A DNA stretch of 39,043 bases from Alistipes sp. (lineage in GTDB: Bacteria > Bacteroidota > Bacteroidia > Bacteroidales > Rikenellaceae), in assembly GCA_017465055.1 (NCBI GenBank), contig JAFTWZ010000016.1, forward strand, positions 1 to 39,043, read 5' to 3'. The notes beneath the pieces were generated by a model. It had not been told where the DNA came from. It saw only the letters and a program-made list of their open reading frames with translations, and ran no database searches. Both the position numbers and the translations under genes were made by a program. The number at the start of each line of letters is the position of its first letter. Within the stretch, counting starts at the first letter, position 1. Shown one piece after another: positions 8,664 to 17,969 of this stretch.

Positions 8664-9935
8664 CTATCTTCTGCGTCTAAATGTCAGCAGACAGAATATT
8701 GTCACCAGGAGCATAAAGCATAGGCTCACAATACGAAATCCTACGGCCGTAGAGCACATAAACTCCTTGTAGGGAAACATCTCGTTTATCAGGCTCGCGC
8801 CATCCCAAATGGCCGAGAAGAGCGTGAGGCTGGTGATGACGAAGAGCAGGCGGTTCATACGCGAGTCGGCGCGCTTTTCGCGTATCATATTCTGTCGCTC
8901 GATACGCTCGTATACGCGGCTCTTCTCGCTCTCTATCTCCAACGCCTTAGATATATGGTCGTCGATCATTCGCGGCAGGAAGTTGTACGATATATCGATA
9001 AAGTAGTACTTAGCCTCGAAGTCATCGTACGTCTCGCTAATCATCGAACGGCGTGAACGGCGCTTAGCAACATCGTAGTCATTGTTTAGCGCAAAGAGGT
9101 ATACCTTAACAAAGAGGCAGTAGAGGTATATCATCCCGAAGTAGTTATCTATCCAGTTGCAGCGATTGCTATCCGAGATATCGACACCGAGAATTGTAAA
9201 GCTATCGATAAGCGACAGCGCCATCCAGTTATTGTAGACCGAGAGGCTATTTTGCGCCATAATCTTATTGAAGTGCACGTCGCTCATACCATCCAATGCT
9301 TTAGCACCACTTGGTTTCAACGATAGCGTAGCCAGGTCGTAAAGACTTCTATCGTTGAACTTGGCCTCGCTGTCACACTCGTCGACATTCACAATCTGGA
9401 ATATCTTGAGTTTGTTGCCATAGAGCATCAGGTGTTCGTAGCGCGATGCCACATTCTCAACATCTCCAATAGCGCTGCAGTAGCTCATAATAGGCTCTAC
9501 GGCGACATCGACGAATGGCTTTATACTCTCGTTATCGTCGTAGTTCATTATGTTGCGCAACTGGAACATCACGCGGCTAATGTCGTCGTAGTCGTCTGTC
9601 TCCATCGAGACCATAATGCTAAAGAGCGCTATGTCGAAGGGACAGATATAGATACCGAGACGCTCAACTTGCACTTTATATTGACGCTCTCCGAACTCGA
9701 GTGTCACCTCTCCCCTCTCCGCGTCGAGGTCATAGACATAGCGGTTGAATCCGTCGATACCCTGGCTCTTATCGCCAAAGCATACGTCATAAAAACGCGA
9801 GTAATAGTAGCGGTGGCCTATGTTACGCTCTTTGTCACTCTTCACCGCGTGCTGCCATTTGGCGTCGTGCCCCTCAGGCGTCAGCTGCGCACCCCGTGTC
9901 GAGAAGTTACCGCATATAATACCAGTATAGTGCAT
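8664..9935 (-). CDS. unrecognised protein with two C-terminal membrane helices, divergent from the STAND NTPase
   Basis: I do not recognise this 423-residue protein. There is no signal peptide. Residues 1-320 look soluble, with a mixed N-terminal part (about 1-110) and then helices. About 325-361 forms a long, highly charged helix (EIESEKSRVYERIERQN). Two hydrophobic segments follow at about 362-387 and 398-419, joined by a short loop, and the protein ends RRRR. This layout (soluble domain, long charged helix, two closely spaced C-terminal helices) recalls CorA-superfamily channels, but the GMN signature is absent, so that is only a structural guess. It is transcribed away from the 1396-residue NTPase gene across a 227-nt shared intergenic region, which suggests joint regulation or function. 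No sign of truncation. Confidence 0.75.
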   Translation of the reverse strand: MHYTGIICGNFSTRGAQLTPEGHDAKWQHAVKSDKERNIGHRYYYSRFYDVCFGDKSQGIDGFNRYVYDLDAERGEVTLEFGERQYKVQVERLGIYICPFDIALFSIMVSMETDDYDDISRVMFQLRNIMNYDDNESIKPFVDVAVEPIMSYCSAIGDVENVASRYEHLMLYGNKLKIFQIVNVDECDSEAKFNDRSLYDLATLSLKPSGAKALDGMSDVHFNKIMAQNSLSVYNNWMALSLIDSFTILGVDISDSNRCNWIDNYFGMIYLYCLFVKVYLFALNNDYDVAKRRSRRSMISETYDDFEAKYYFIDISYNFLPRMIDDHISKALEIESEKSRVYERIERQNMIREKRADSRMNRLLFVITSLTLFSAIWDGASLINEMFPYKEFMCSTAVGFRIVSLCFMLLVTIFCLLTFRRRR

Positions 9936-9966
9936 AGTCTCTTTTGATTTTTTTCGTTACATTATA

Positions 9967-9998
9967 CAAAAGTAATAAAAAGTATCGCAATACACAAC
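9967..9998 (-). promoter_or_regulatory. promoter of the membrane protein gene, GTTG-N20-TACTTTTG
   Basis: On the minus strand a GTTG (9995-9998) lies 20 nt upstream of TACTTTTG (9967-9974), 31 nt before the ATG at 9935. The -33 element is one base off TTTG. Confidence 0.5.
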
Positions 9999-10106
9999 GA
10001 TAGTAGACTAAAAATAGTTAACCCCGAGGGTCGACACACACTCTATATAGCACCGCACGCTCTGAAAAAACTCGCTTTTAAACTCCTTTTATTCCAAAAA
10101 AAATCG

Positions 10107-10114
10107 TATCTTCG
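10107..10114 (+). promoter_or_regulatory. -7-like element TATCTTCG of the STAND NTPase gene
   Basis: TATCTTCG differs by one base from TAnnTTTG and lies 48 nt before the ATG at 10163, following an A-rich tract. No clear -33 element was found. Confidence 0.4.
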
Positions 10115-10162
10115 CACAATAGTAGGCTTTATCTACTCACAACAACAATTAACCCACCGATT

Positions 10163-13100
10163 ATGTCACGCTATAAACTACTACGCAACTACACCGCCGA
10201 GGAGAACGAGCAACACCAGATGCTTATCGAACGAGCCATCAACGAGCTACCCTTTAGCCTTGCGCACCCCTTAGACCAACTGCGCCAGAGTCTCGACGAG
10301 GAGGACTACTACCGCTCTATGATTCTCGCTCTGGACCTGGTCGAGGTGTCGCTACAGTGGCTCTCGACGCTAATGCTCGTGCGCCTCATATCCCACCCTA
10401 CGCATAGCGCCAAGAGTATGGAGCGTATGCAGCGCGTTGTAACTAAGATAGATACTAAGCGCTCGCTATCGATGGGCGACTGGCTGGTAGAGATATTCGT
10501 ACCCTTAGCCACATCGCTTAGAGAGGATATTCCCAATGACCCTATGGCCGAGGCTATCGCCAAGCATCTATTCAAGGGCAACGCCTGTCGCCTGCTCGGC
10601 GATAAGCGCGAACCCAGCGTGGTAAACATACGTAACGAGTACCGCGGACACAGCACAACACTATCGCAGGAGCTATATCGCGGTGTGGTATACACCCTCG
10701 AGACACACCTTTTAGCACTGCTCAATGCCACCGCACCACTGCATAGCGGCGACTACTACTCGACCAAGGAGGATGTCGCACGTGGTCCTCTGCGCATAAG
10801 CCATAAAGGCTCTGCTACCCACGATTATAATCCCTCGACCGAGGCCGTAGCCGCAAACCACTACTACGCTACGATAGATACTGCCTCGGGGCGCCAGACC
10901 TACGACCTCTTCCCACTTATCTACTGCTCCGACGAGGGGTATGTCTACATCTTCCAGACACTCGGCGAGGATAACATAGCCTACATATCGTCGAACATAC
11001 ACGCGCCACGCATACACCACGACAACTACAACGACCACTTCGATGCTCTGCTACAGAATATCGACAAGTCGTTCGATATATCGAAGGAGCTAAATTGGGA
11101 GGAGATACAGCAGGCGCTAAGTGGCGAGTCGAAGCGCTACTTGGCGAGGATATACAGCGAGAAGAAGTACAACCGCGAGCTCTTCATCGACCACCGCGAC
11201 TTAACGGCACTACTCCACGACTTCTACGCCAGCGACAAGACGATACTACCACTCCTGGGCGAGGCTGGCCAGGGTAAGACCAACCAGCTATGTTTCTGGG
11301 CCGAGGAGCATATAAACAATGCCGACGGTGTGGTTATCTTCAGCAGTAGCGACTTCGCGGTTATGGGTCTTGAGACGCGCCTACGTAAGATTCTCGGCTA
11401 CGGACCTCGCCGCGACATACACAAGATAGTGGATATGATGCACGCGCGTGCGGTGCAGAGCGGCAAGCAGATATATGTCATCTTCGATGCACTCAACGAG
11501 TGTCTCTCCTACGCCGACACCTCAGACATCGAGGGTCCTCTGGCGCTCTACAACGAGATATACCGCATACTCATATCCCCGAGCGAGGTTGGTGGCAAGA
11601 GCCGATACCCCAACATAAAGATACTCTTCAGCTGCCGTAGCTACACCTTCAAGTCGCTCTTCGGTGGTATCGCCGAACGCGATGGCGACATAATGCTTCT
11701 CGGTGGCGACAACACCCCCACGGCCGTGCGCGGCTTCAGTGGCGAGGAGCTGCAGCGCGCCTATGGCGTATATCAGGAGCTGTACCAGATGGAGACACCA
11801 TTCGATGAGCTTAGCCGCGTAGCTACCGTACGTCTAAAGGATCCTTTGGTGCTGAAGATAGCCTCGGCAAACTACCTTAGCCGTAGCCTTCCAGAGGATA
11901 TTCACAGCTACGCCTCGATAACGCTCTTCGACAAGATGTTTCGCGATATGGAGAGCTCCTACGCCGGACATAAGCAGGGAGAGATACTTCTCCGTATCGG
12001 TAGCTACATACTCGATGGTTACCTCGGTGGCCAGGCAATAGATAGCATCTCGGAGGCTATGCTCCACGAGGCTTACGACGATGTAACGTCGCCTGTGCAC
12101 CAGCTCTCGAGGCTCATATACAAGCAGGATGGTACCTCGGTGGCATATGGCGAGCTTATAAACCGCCCCGAGAGACCTATACTCCGACTGGTCGACGTCA
12201 TCGGAAGCGACTCTAAGTCGTTGCAATTTATCTACGAGCGATTCTTAGAGTACATCCTCGCCCGTGTCTTCGTCGCCCGAATGCGCGAGGGCATAGCCTC
12301 ATACATAGCTATAGCTCCCGAGCGCTACATCGAGAGCCTCACACGAGCTAAGACCAATGTAGTATTTATGGGAGCTATGCGCAACGCCCTGATTATCGAC
12401 CTACTACACACCCACGACTACACCACCTTGCTGACGTTGGCACGCGACTATAGCTCCAACTATGAAGCCTCGGCACTTATAAGCGACGTGTGCAACACGC
12501 TGGTGCGCGAGAACTACGAGGGCGAGATATTTAGGCTCATCGAACTTATGCTCAATGCCAACTTAGAGGATGGCACGGAGGTAACCGCCAAGCTCAACGC
12601 TCTGACTAAGAAGATAGATAAGGGTCAGGCCACAAGCGATGTGATACGCCAGCACCGCGAGCTCCACAGCCGCCTCGAGCCCATCATACGCCTCAGGCAG
12701 ATGGCCTTAGTCAACACCTTCAATGGTCTACTGCTGAGCGACTACTTCAACGAGGAGCTGTATACACTAAAGCCTATGGAGCTTGTGTGGCGTATGGTGT
12801 GCGACCCAATTAAGGAGGTTGCCGACGACGCCTGCACCTACGCCTACTACCTCTCGAACCATAGCCACACGCTCGACTACACACCTCTTAAGCGTAACCT
12901 TACGGAGTATATCGTCGAAGAGATGTATGCGCTTGTCAAGTCGCGCAGTCTTCTCACTAACCTCGCCGTAGGTCGCCTACGTAGGCGCGCCATCATCTTC
13001 ATCGAGTCGGCGGTGCGCATCACTACGCTGCTTATCATCGACTCGCTACTCTCCGAGACCGACGAGGGACGTAAGCGTGTCGTAGCACTTATCGACCAGG

Positions 13101-14353
13101 TGCGCGACATTATGCGCTACGTGAGTGGCCGCTGGTTGCTTATCCGTGTGGTTATGCCCTTCTTGCAGCTAATAATGCGCAAGCAGATAACCTTCCAGAG
13201 CAGCTATGTCAACAACGCCATCGAGTATCAGCGTTTCTGGGACGATGGAGCGATACCCCACAATGCTGCCGACGAGGCTACGTGGGATAGGGTCTCGTTG
13301 CGCGAATGCCTCTCGTTCTTAGGCTACAGCGTAGCTACCGATGCTGAGCGCCAGACCCTCGATGCCGACTTCGAGCGCTTCCGCCGTAAGATTGTGTCGT
13401 GCTACGCTACGGGCGACAGCTTCAGCTACTTTGTCGTCGAGCGTATGCTCATCGTTATGGGCGTCAGCCGCTGGGAGAGCCTCTATGAGATGTATCGCGA
13501 CGACCTCTTCCGCGCAAGCCGCCAGAGCCCGTGGAACGACTACTCGCAGATGTCGCTCTTGTACAACCTCTTCCATACAGGCCTAAACATCGAGCTAAGA
13601 CCCGAGCTACTGGCTCTCTACAGCCAGCAGGCAGAGGATTGGACACTACGCTGCCGCGGTGAGTTCGTAGCGCCGTATAGCGCTAAGGCAAATACTAAGG
13701 GACGCTACAAGCGTAACGTGCTGAGCTGGTACGCCGCACTCTACTGCACACACTCGGGCGACAATAGGCCTCTGGAGGGTGATAATCGCTGCGTACCACT
13801 AATCTATAAACTTATAGATCAGGCTATCGACACGCGCGACAAGGAGCTTTTGTTCCACCTTATGGACAACATTTCGGAGATAGTCACCGACTTTGGCTTT
13901 GTAAACACTGCCCTGGCGCTGGTATACCACATCCTCTCGCGCATAGATAACAGCGAGCTACTTAACGAGATAGACTCTGTTAAGCTCGACCGCGACGGCA
14001 TCTACAGCAGCGACACCGCCACGCTTATCGGCAACATTCTGAGCACGGCGAAGAACTACCAGCCTATCGCCGTCGACACCTTCCTCAGGCGCGACATCGT
14101 AGGCCTTAGCTTCCCAGCCATCTCGCAGTACCGCGAAGATATTCTCGGCTATAATCCGAGTGGCGAGTCGCTCTCAGACCTGCTGACACACAAGTTCGGC
14201 AAGTTCGTTGTATGGACTCTTATCCACCAGCCCGAGGTTAACGCCTTTGCACGCCGCGCTGTCGATGGCGCTGTCGACGCAAAGAGTTGCTTCGACTGGT
14301 ACGACAAGGTTGTACGACTTGCCTTCCGCGAGCTATTCCGAATAAATGTGTAG
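10163..14353 (+). CDS. large STAND/NACHT-like P-loop NTPase with HEPN-like N-terminal motif
   Basis: A 1396-residue multidomain protein I cannot place in a named family. Residues 1-195 are helical (LPFSLAHPLDQL near the start) and contain RNEYRGH at 157-163, which fits the R-x(4-6)-H ribonuclease motif of HEPN domains with the common Asn after Arg. Residues 235-285 are strand-rich (LFPLIYCSDEGYVYIF). A P-loop NTPase follows: Walker A GEAGQGKT (366-373), Walker B IYVIFDALNE (437-446) and a sensor-like strand ILFSCRS (487-493). From about 540 to the end it looks all-helical, like HEAT/ARM-type repeats. No signal peptide or membrane segment is seen. Sensor-NTPase-effector architecture of this kind is common in bacterial conflict systems; the function here is inference. 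Codon use matches its neighbours. A single intact frame covers it. Confidence 0.8.
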   Translation: MSRYKLLRNYTAEENEQHQMLIERAINELPFSLAHPLDQLRQSLDEEDYYRSMILALDLVEVSLQWLSTLMLVRLISHPTHSAKSMERMQRVVTKIDTKRSLSMGDWLVEIFVPLATSLREDIPNDPMAEAIAKHLFKGNACRLLGDKREPSVVNIRNEYRGHSTTLSQELYRGVVYTLETHLLALLNATAPLHSGDYYSTKEDVARGPLRISHKGSATHDYNPSTEAVAANHYYATIDTASGRQTYDLFPLIYCSDEGYVYIFQTLGEDNIAYISSNIHAPRIHHDNYNDHFDALLQNIDKSFDISKELNWEEIQQALSGESKRYLARIYSEKKYNRELFIDHRDLTALLHDFYASDKTILPLLGEAGQGKTNQLCFWAEEHINNADGVVIFSSSDFAVMGLETRLRKILGYGPRRDIHKIVDMMHARAVQSGKQIYVIFDALNECLSYADTSDIEGPLALYNEIYRILISPSEVGGKSRYPNIKILFSCRSYTFKSLFGGIAERDGDIMLLGGDNTPTAVRGFSGEELQRAYGVYQELYQMETPFDELSRVATVRLKDPLVLKIASANYLSRSLPEDIHSYASITLFDKMFRDMESSYAGHKQGEILLRIGSYILDGYLGGQAIDSISEAMLHEAYDDVTSPVHQLSRLIYKQDGTSVAYGELINRPERPILRLVDVIGSDSKSLQFIYERFLEYILARVFVARMREGIASYIAIAPERYIESLTRAKTNVVFMGAMRNALIIDLLHTHDYTTLLTLARDYSSNYEASALISDVCNTLVRENYEGEIFRLIELMLNANLEDGTEVTAKLNALTKKIDKGQATSDVIRQHRELHSRLEPIIRLRQMALVNTFNGLLLSDYFNEELYTLKPMELVWRMVCDPIKEVADDACTYAYYLSNHSHTLDYTPLKRNLTEYIVEEMYALVKSRSLLTNLAVGRLRRRAIIFIESAVRITTLLIIDSLLSETDEGRKRVVALIDQVRDIMRYVSGRWLLIRVVMPFLQLIMRKQITFQSSYVNNAIEYQRFWDDGAIPHNAADEATWDRVSLRECLSFLGYSVATDAERQTLDADFERFRRKIVSCYATGDSFSYFVVERMLIVMGVSRWESLYEMYRDDLFRASRQSPWNDYSQMSLLYNLFHTGLNIELRPELLALYSQQAEDWTLRCRGEFVAPYSAKANTKGRYKRNVLSWYAALYCTHSGDNRPLEGDNRCVPLIYKLIDQAIDTRDKELLFHLMDNISEIVTDFGFVNTALALVYHILSRIDNSELLNEIDSVKLDRDGIYSSDTATLIGNILSTAKNYQPIAVDTFLRRDIVGLSFPAISQYREDILGYNPSGESLSDLLTHKFGKFVVWTLIHQPEVNAFARRAVDGAVDAKSCFDWYDKVVRLAFRELFRINV

Positions 14354-14359
14354 CACACG

Positions 14360-14390
14360 CTTGCCGTAAAGCATATTTGTTGTAACTTTG
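14360..14390 (+). promoter_or_regulatory. promoter of the GDPD gene, CTTG-N19-TAACTTTG
   Basis: CTTG (14360-14363), a 19-nt spacer and TAACTTTG (14383-14390) lie just after the NTPase stop codon and 26 nt before the next ATG. The downstream gene pair is therefore probably a separate transcription unit from the NTPase. Confidence 0.7.
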
Positions 14391-14415
14391 TCGTAGGTAA
14401 TTATAACCCCGATTT

Positions 14416-15273
14416 ATGATTAAAATAGTTATAAAGATTATATTAACACTTTTGGCCGTCGCAGGCATATGGTTAGCACTGTCGTGCACACACGCGATGG
14501 CCACATTGGGAGATGATCGAATGAAGGAGAATATCGTAATCACCGCACATCGTGGCGGCGCAGGCTATGGCCCCGAGAATAGCCTCTCGTGCATACGTCG
14601 CTCGTTGGATGCCGGAGTGCCATCGATAGAGATCGACGTGCAGCTAACAAAGGATGGCCACGTAGTGGTATGTCACGACAACAAGGTCAACCGCACAACA
14701 AACGGCCGAGGTAAGCTCTCGGAGATGACCCTTGATAAGCTCCGCGCCCTGCGCCTTGTAGACGCCGATGGTAACGCCTTAGACGAGTCTCTACCACTAC
14801 TTAGTGAGGTGCTCGAGCTGATTGATGGCCGAGCACACCTGCTACTCGAGATTAAGCGCTACCGCGACACAGCCGACAAGTTACAACAGGCTGTTGCCGA
14901 CGAGCTTCGTCGCCACAACGCCTTAGAGTGGACCACGGTGCAGTCGTTTAGCGACCTTACGCTTAGCCAGATGCACGCACTTGTGCCCGAGTTACGCCTC
15001 GAGAAGCTCGCCTTCTGCAAGATTTTGGGACTACCACTACTCTTCGACGGCGGTCTGAGACACTTTAGCCTCGAGCGCTATGCGCACGTTGAGTCTATAA
15101 ACTTCTTCTACGGCGGTATCTCCGAGAAGTTTGTCGAGGAGCTACACCACGCCGGCAAGCGCGTGAGGATATGGACCGTAAACGAGCCAGAGAGACGCCC
15201 TAACCTATCGGTCGACGGCATCATTACGGACTATCCCGACCTTCTGATGTCGCACTTAGGCACGGAGAAGTAA
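14416..15273 (+). CDS. glycerophosphodiester phosphodiesterase (GDPD) family protein
   Basis: TIM-barrel metal-dependent phosphodiesterase, normally hydrolysing glycerophosphodiesters to glycerol 3-phosphate and an alcohol. Family residues are visible: His45-Arg46 in AHRGG, Glu54 in PENS, Glu72 and Asp74 in EIDVQ, His87 in CHD, plus EIK in the middle and WTVN near the C-terminus. The N-terminus (about 1-25) is a hydrophobic export segment ending LALSC; this is a weak lipobox, so it may be a lipoprotein or simply membrane-anchored, with the enzyme outside the cytoplasm. The beta-galactosidase gene follows after only 38 nt, with no promoter seen between them, so the two are likely co-transcribed. 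Confidence 0.9.
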   Translation: MIKIVIKIILTLLAVAGIWLALSCTHAMATLGDDRMKENIVITAHRGGAGYGPENSLSCIRRSLDAGVPSIEIDVQLTKDGHVVVCHDNKVNRTTNGRGKLSEMTLDKLRALRLVDADGNALDESLPLLSEVLELIDGRAHLLLEIKRYRDTADKLQQAVADELRRHNALEWTTVQSFSDLTLSQMHALVPELRLEKLAFCKILGLPLLFDGGLRHFSLERYAHVESINFFYGGISEKFVEELHHAGKRVRIWTVNEPERRPNLSVDGIITDYPDLLMSHLGTEK

Positions 15274-15311
15274 CTGAGTAGAGCTGTTTAAACCTAATAC
15301 GATAACCCATT

Positions 15312-17804
15312 ATGAGACGAGTAGTGATTATGTTGCTTGGCATCATAGCCTTTACCGCTATGGCCGAGGCTCAGGTGCGTAGTGAGCAACTCTTGGAGCG
15401 AGGTTGGCGTTTTACACGCGACGACAGCCCCACGTTTAGCCTTGTGGAGTGCGACGATAGTGCCTGGCAACAGGTGACAATACCCCACGACTGGGCTATA
15501 TACGGTCCATTTAGCATAAACAACGATCGCCAGAATGTGGCCATCACGCAGGATGGTCAGAAGGAGGCTATGGAGCACGCTGGACGCACCGGAGGTCTCC
15601 CCTTCGTGGGCGTAGGATGGTATCGCCTAAAGTTCGATATCGCAAGCCTTGAGGATAACCGCGTAACGCTCATCTTCGACGGAGCTATGAGCCACGCGCG
15701 CGTCTATGTCAATGGTCACGAGGCGGGTTACTGGCCCTATGGCTACAACTCGTTCCACTTAGACGTCACGCCATACGTCAACGAGGGAAGCAACCAGCTT
15801 GCCGTGCGCCTCGAGAATAAGCCCGAGTCGTCGCGCTGGTATCCAGGCGCAGGCCTCTACCGCAACGTGCACCTCGTAGTTACCAACGACGTGCACATCC
15901 CCGTGTGGGGCACGCAGATCACTACACCCGAGGTTACCAAAGATTATGCTAAGGTGGTAATGCGCACCGAGATATCCTTGCCCGAGGGTGCTGAGGCCAA
16001 GCACTGTAAGCTCGTTACCGACATCCTTAACGCCGAGGGCGTGGTTGTTGCCTCGTCAGAGGATGGCATCGGCCTCTACAACGACAGAGTCATAGAGCAG
16101 TGTATCGACGTAGCACGCCCCGAGCTATGGAGCGTCGATAGCCCTACGCTCTACACCGCAGCGTCGAAGCTTTACTACGATGGCGAGCTACGCGACGAGT
16201 ATACCACACACTTCGGCATCCGCACCATCGAGATTATCCCCGAGAAGGGTATGTTTATCAACGGCGAGCTTACGAAGTTCAAGGGCGTCTGCAACCACCA
16301 CGACTTAGGTCCTTTAGGTGCTGCCGTCAACGATGCCGCCATACGCCGCCAGATACGTATAATGAAGGATATGGGCTGTAATGCTATACGCACGTCGCAC
16401 AATATGCCAGCTCCAGAGCTTGTTGCCGCCTGTGACCAGATGGGTATGATGCTTATGCTCGAGTCGTTCGACGAGTGGCGTACCGCCAAGCTCGCTAATG
16501 GCTACCACAACTACTTCGACGAGTGGGCGGAAAAGGATATTGTCAACCTCGTGCGCCACTACCGCAACAACCCCAGCGTGGTGATGTGGTGCATAGGCAA
16601 TGAGGTTCCCGACCAGGGTGACCTTATCTGGGGTCCTAAGCTCTCGCGTATGTTGCAGGATATATGCCACCGCGAAGACCCTACGCGCCCCGTAACACAG
16701 GGTATGGATCAGCCTCATAACGTCGTATATAACAATATGGCAGCTACGATGGACGTGGCGGGCTTTAACTACCGCCCACACCTCTACGGCGACAACTATC
16801 TACGCCTGCCACAGCAGATAGTGCTCGGCTCGGAGACCGCCTCTACGGTGAGTAGCCGTGGCGTCTATAAGTTCCCTGTTGAGCGTCGCTCGATGGCCAC
16901 CTACGACGACCACCAGTCGTCGTCGTACGACGTGGAGCACTGCGGCTGGTCGAACCTCCCCGAGGATGACTGGCTCTGGCACGACGACTTCTCGTGGGCC
17001 ATTGGCGAGTTCGTATGGACTGGCTTCGACTACTTAGGCGAGCCTACGCCCTACTATACCGACTGGCCAAGCCACTCGTCGCTCTTCGGCATTGTGGACC
17101 TTGCAGGTCTGCCTAAGGATCGCTACTACCTCTATCGTAGCCACTGGAACAAGGATGTCGAGACGCTCCACATACTCCCCCACTGGACGTGGCCAGGACG
17201 CGAGGGCGAGACCACACCTATATTCGTCTATACGAACTACCCCTCGGCCGAGCTCTTTATCAACGGCGTGAGCCAGGGCGTGCGCACTAAGGATATGAGC
17301 GTCACGTGGGAGAATAGCGCCGACAAGGAATCGATGTTGTCGCTGAAGCGTCAGCAGCGCTACCGCCTTATGTGGATGGACACGAAGTACGAGCCGGGCG
17401 TTGTCAAGGTTGTGGCCTACAACGACAAGGGCGAGGCTGTAGCCGAGAGCGAGGTGCGCACCGCAGGCAAGCCTCACCATATAGAGCTCGAGGCCGACCG
17501 CACAACCATCAAGGCCGATGGTCGTGACCTATCGTTCGTAACGGTCAAGGTCGTTGACAAGGATGGCAACCTCTGCCCCGATGCCTCGCATAGCATCGCA
17601 TACACTGTCTCGGGCGAGGGTTTCTACCGTGCAGGTGCCAATGGCGACCCAGTATCGTTGGAGCTCTTCCACGAGCCTAAGATGCGGGTGTTCAAGGGTA
17701 TGATGACTGCCATAGTCCAGAGCGATGGCGACAGCGGCAAGATTACGCTACGCGCCACGTCTAAGGGTCTTAAGAGCGCCAAGATAGAGATCTCGGCCGA
17801 GTAA
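15312..17804 (+). CDS. secreted glycoside hydrolase family 2 protein, beta-galactosidase-like
   Basis: Exported retaining glycosidase of 830 residues. A Sec signal peptide (about 1-20, MRRVVIMLLGIIAFTAMAEA) is followed by the GH2 sugar-binding jelly roll (about 25-190, with GVGWYR and GAGLYRNV), an immunoglobulin-like domain (about 195-305) and the catalytic TIM barrel (about 310-610). The acid/base is Glu431 in CIGNE; the nucleophile is Glu508 in VLGSETA. The C-terminal portion resembles DUF4982 (HWTWPG...VYTNYPSAELFINGVSQG region, about 615-710) followed by an invasin-type Ig-like domain. The exact substrate, a beta-galactoside or a glycan of host or plant origin, cannot be told from sequence. 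It is probably the second gene of the GDPD operon; no SusCD pair is nearby. Confidence 0.92.
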   Translation: MRRVVIMLLGIIAFTAMAEAQVRSEQLLERGWRFTRDDSPTFSLVECDDSAWQQVTIPHDWAIYGPFSINNDRQNVAITQDGQKEAMEHAGRTGGLPFVGVGWYRLKFDIASLEDNRVTLIFDGAMSHARVYVNGHEAGYWPYGYNSFHLDVTPYVNEGSNQLAVRLENKPESSRWYPGAGLYRNVHLVVTNDVHIPVWGTQITTPEVTKDYAKVVMRTEISLPEGAEAKHCKLVTDILNAEGVVVASSEDGIGLYNDRVIEQCIDVARPELWSVDSPTLYTAASKLYYDGELRDEYTTHFGIRTIEIIPEKGMFINGELTKFKGVCNHHDLGPLGAAVNDAAIRRQIRIMKDMGCNAIRTSHNMPAPELVAACDQMGMMLMLESFDEWRTAKLANGYHNYFDEWAEKDIVNLVRHYRNNPSVVMWCIGNEVPDQGDLIWGPKLSRMLQDICHREDPTRPVTQGMDQPHNVVYNNMAATMDVAGFNYRPHLYGDNYLRLPQQIVLGSETASTVSSRGVYKFPVERRSMATYDDHQSSSYDVEHCGWSNLPEDDWLWHDDFSWAIGEFVWTGFDYLGEPTPYYTDWPSHSSLFGIVDLAGLPKDRYYLYRSHWNKDVETLHILPHWTWPGREGETTPIFVYTNYPSAELFINGVSQGVRTKDMSVTWENSADKESMLSLKRQQRYRLMWMDTKYEPGVVKVVAYNDKGEAVAESEVRTAGKPHHIELEADRTTIKADGRDLSFVTVKVVDKDGNLCPDASHSIAYTVSGEGFYRAGANGDPVSLELFHEPKMRVFKGMMTAIVQSDGDSGKITLRATSKGLKSAKIEISAE

Positions 17805-17824
17805 CACACGGCGATAGATACAGC

Positions 17825-17866
17825 AAGGGCAGGTCACTTAATAGTAGGCCTGCCCTTATTGTGTTT
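17825..17866 (+). terminator. terminator downstream of the GH2 gene
   Basis: A 9-bp stem, AAGGGCAGG (17825-17833) with CCTGCCCTT (17849-17857), has a 15-nt loop and is followed by the moderately T-rich ATTGTGTTT. It begins 20 nt after the GH2 stop and faces the convergent efflux operon. Confidence 0.6.
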
Positions 17867-17887
17867 ATTAGGTTATTCTATTATAGT

Positions 17888-17967
17888 AACTCATAATAAC
17901 CCATCGCAACCCACCGAAAGCCATCGAAAGCCACCGTAAGCCATCGTAAGCCATCGCAACATATACG
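17888..17967. repeat. 10-bp tandem repeat array 1 (8 units)
   Basis: Eight consecutive 10-nt units in exact register, from AACTCATAAT through AACCCATCGC and AAGCCATCGA to AACATATACG. The plus-strand consensus is AAsCCAtCGn. The array stops 2 nt before the stop codon of the outer-membrane efflux gene, so it occupies the end of the convergent GH2/efflux intergenic region. The period is not a multiple of three, which argues against coding origin. Confidence 0.85.
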
Positions 17968-17969
17968 AT

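Noticed and set aside
8664-14353. The NTPase pair as a recently acquired genomic island
   Set aside because: No integrase, transposase, tRNA target or direct repeats flank it, and codon use looks like the neighbours, so transfer is not supported by this sequence alone.
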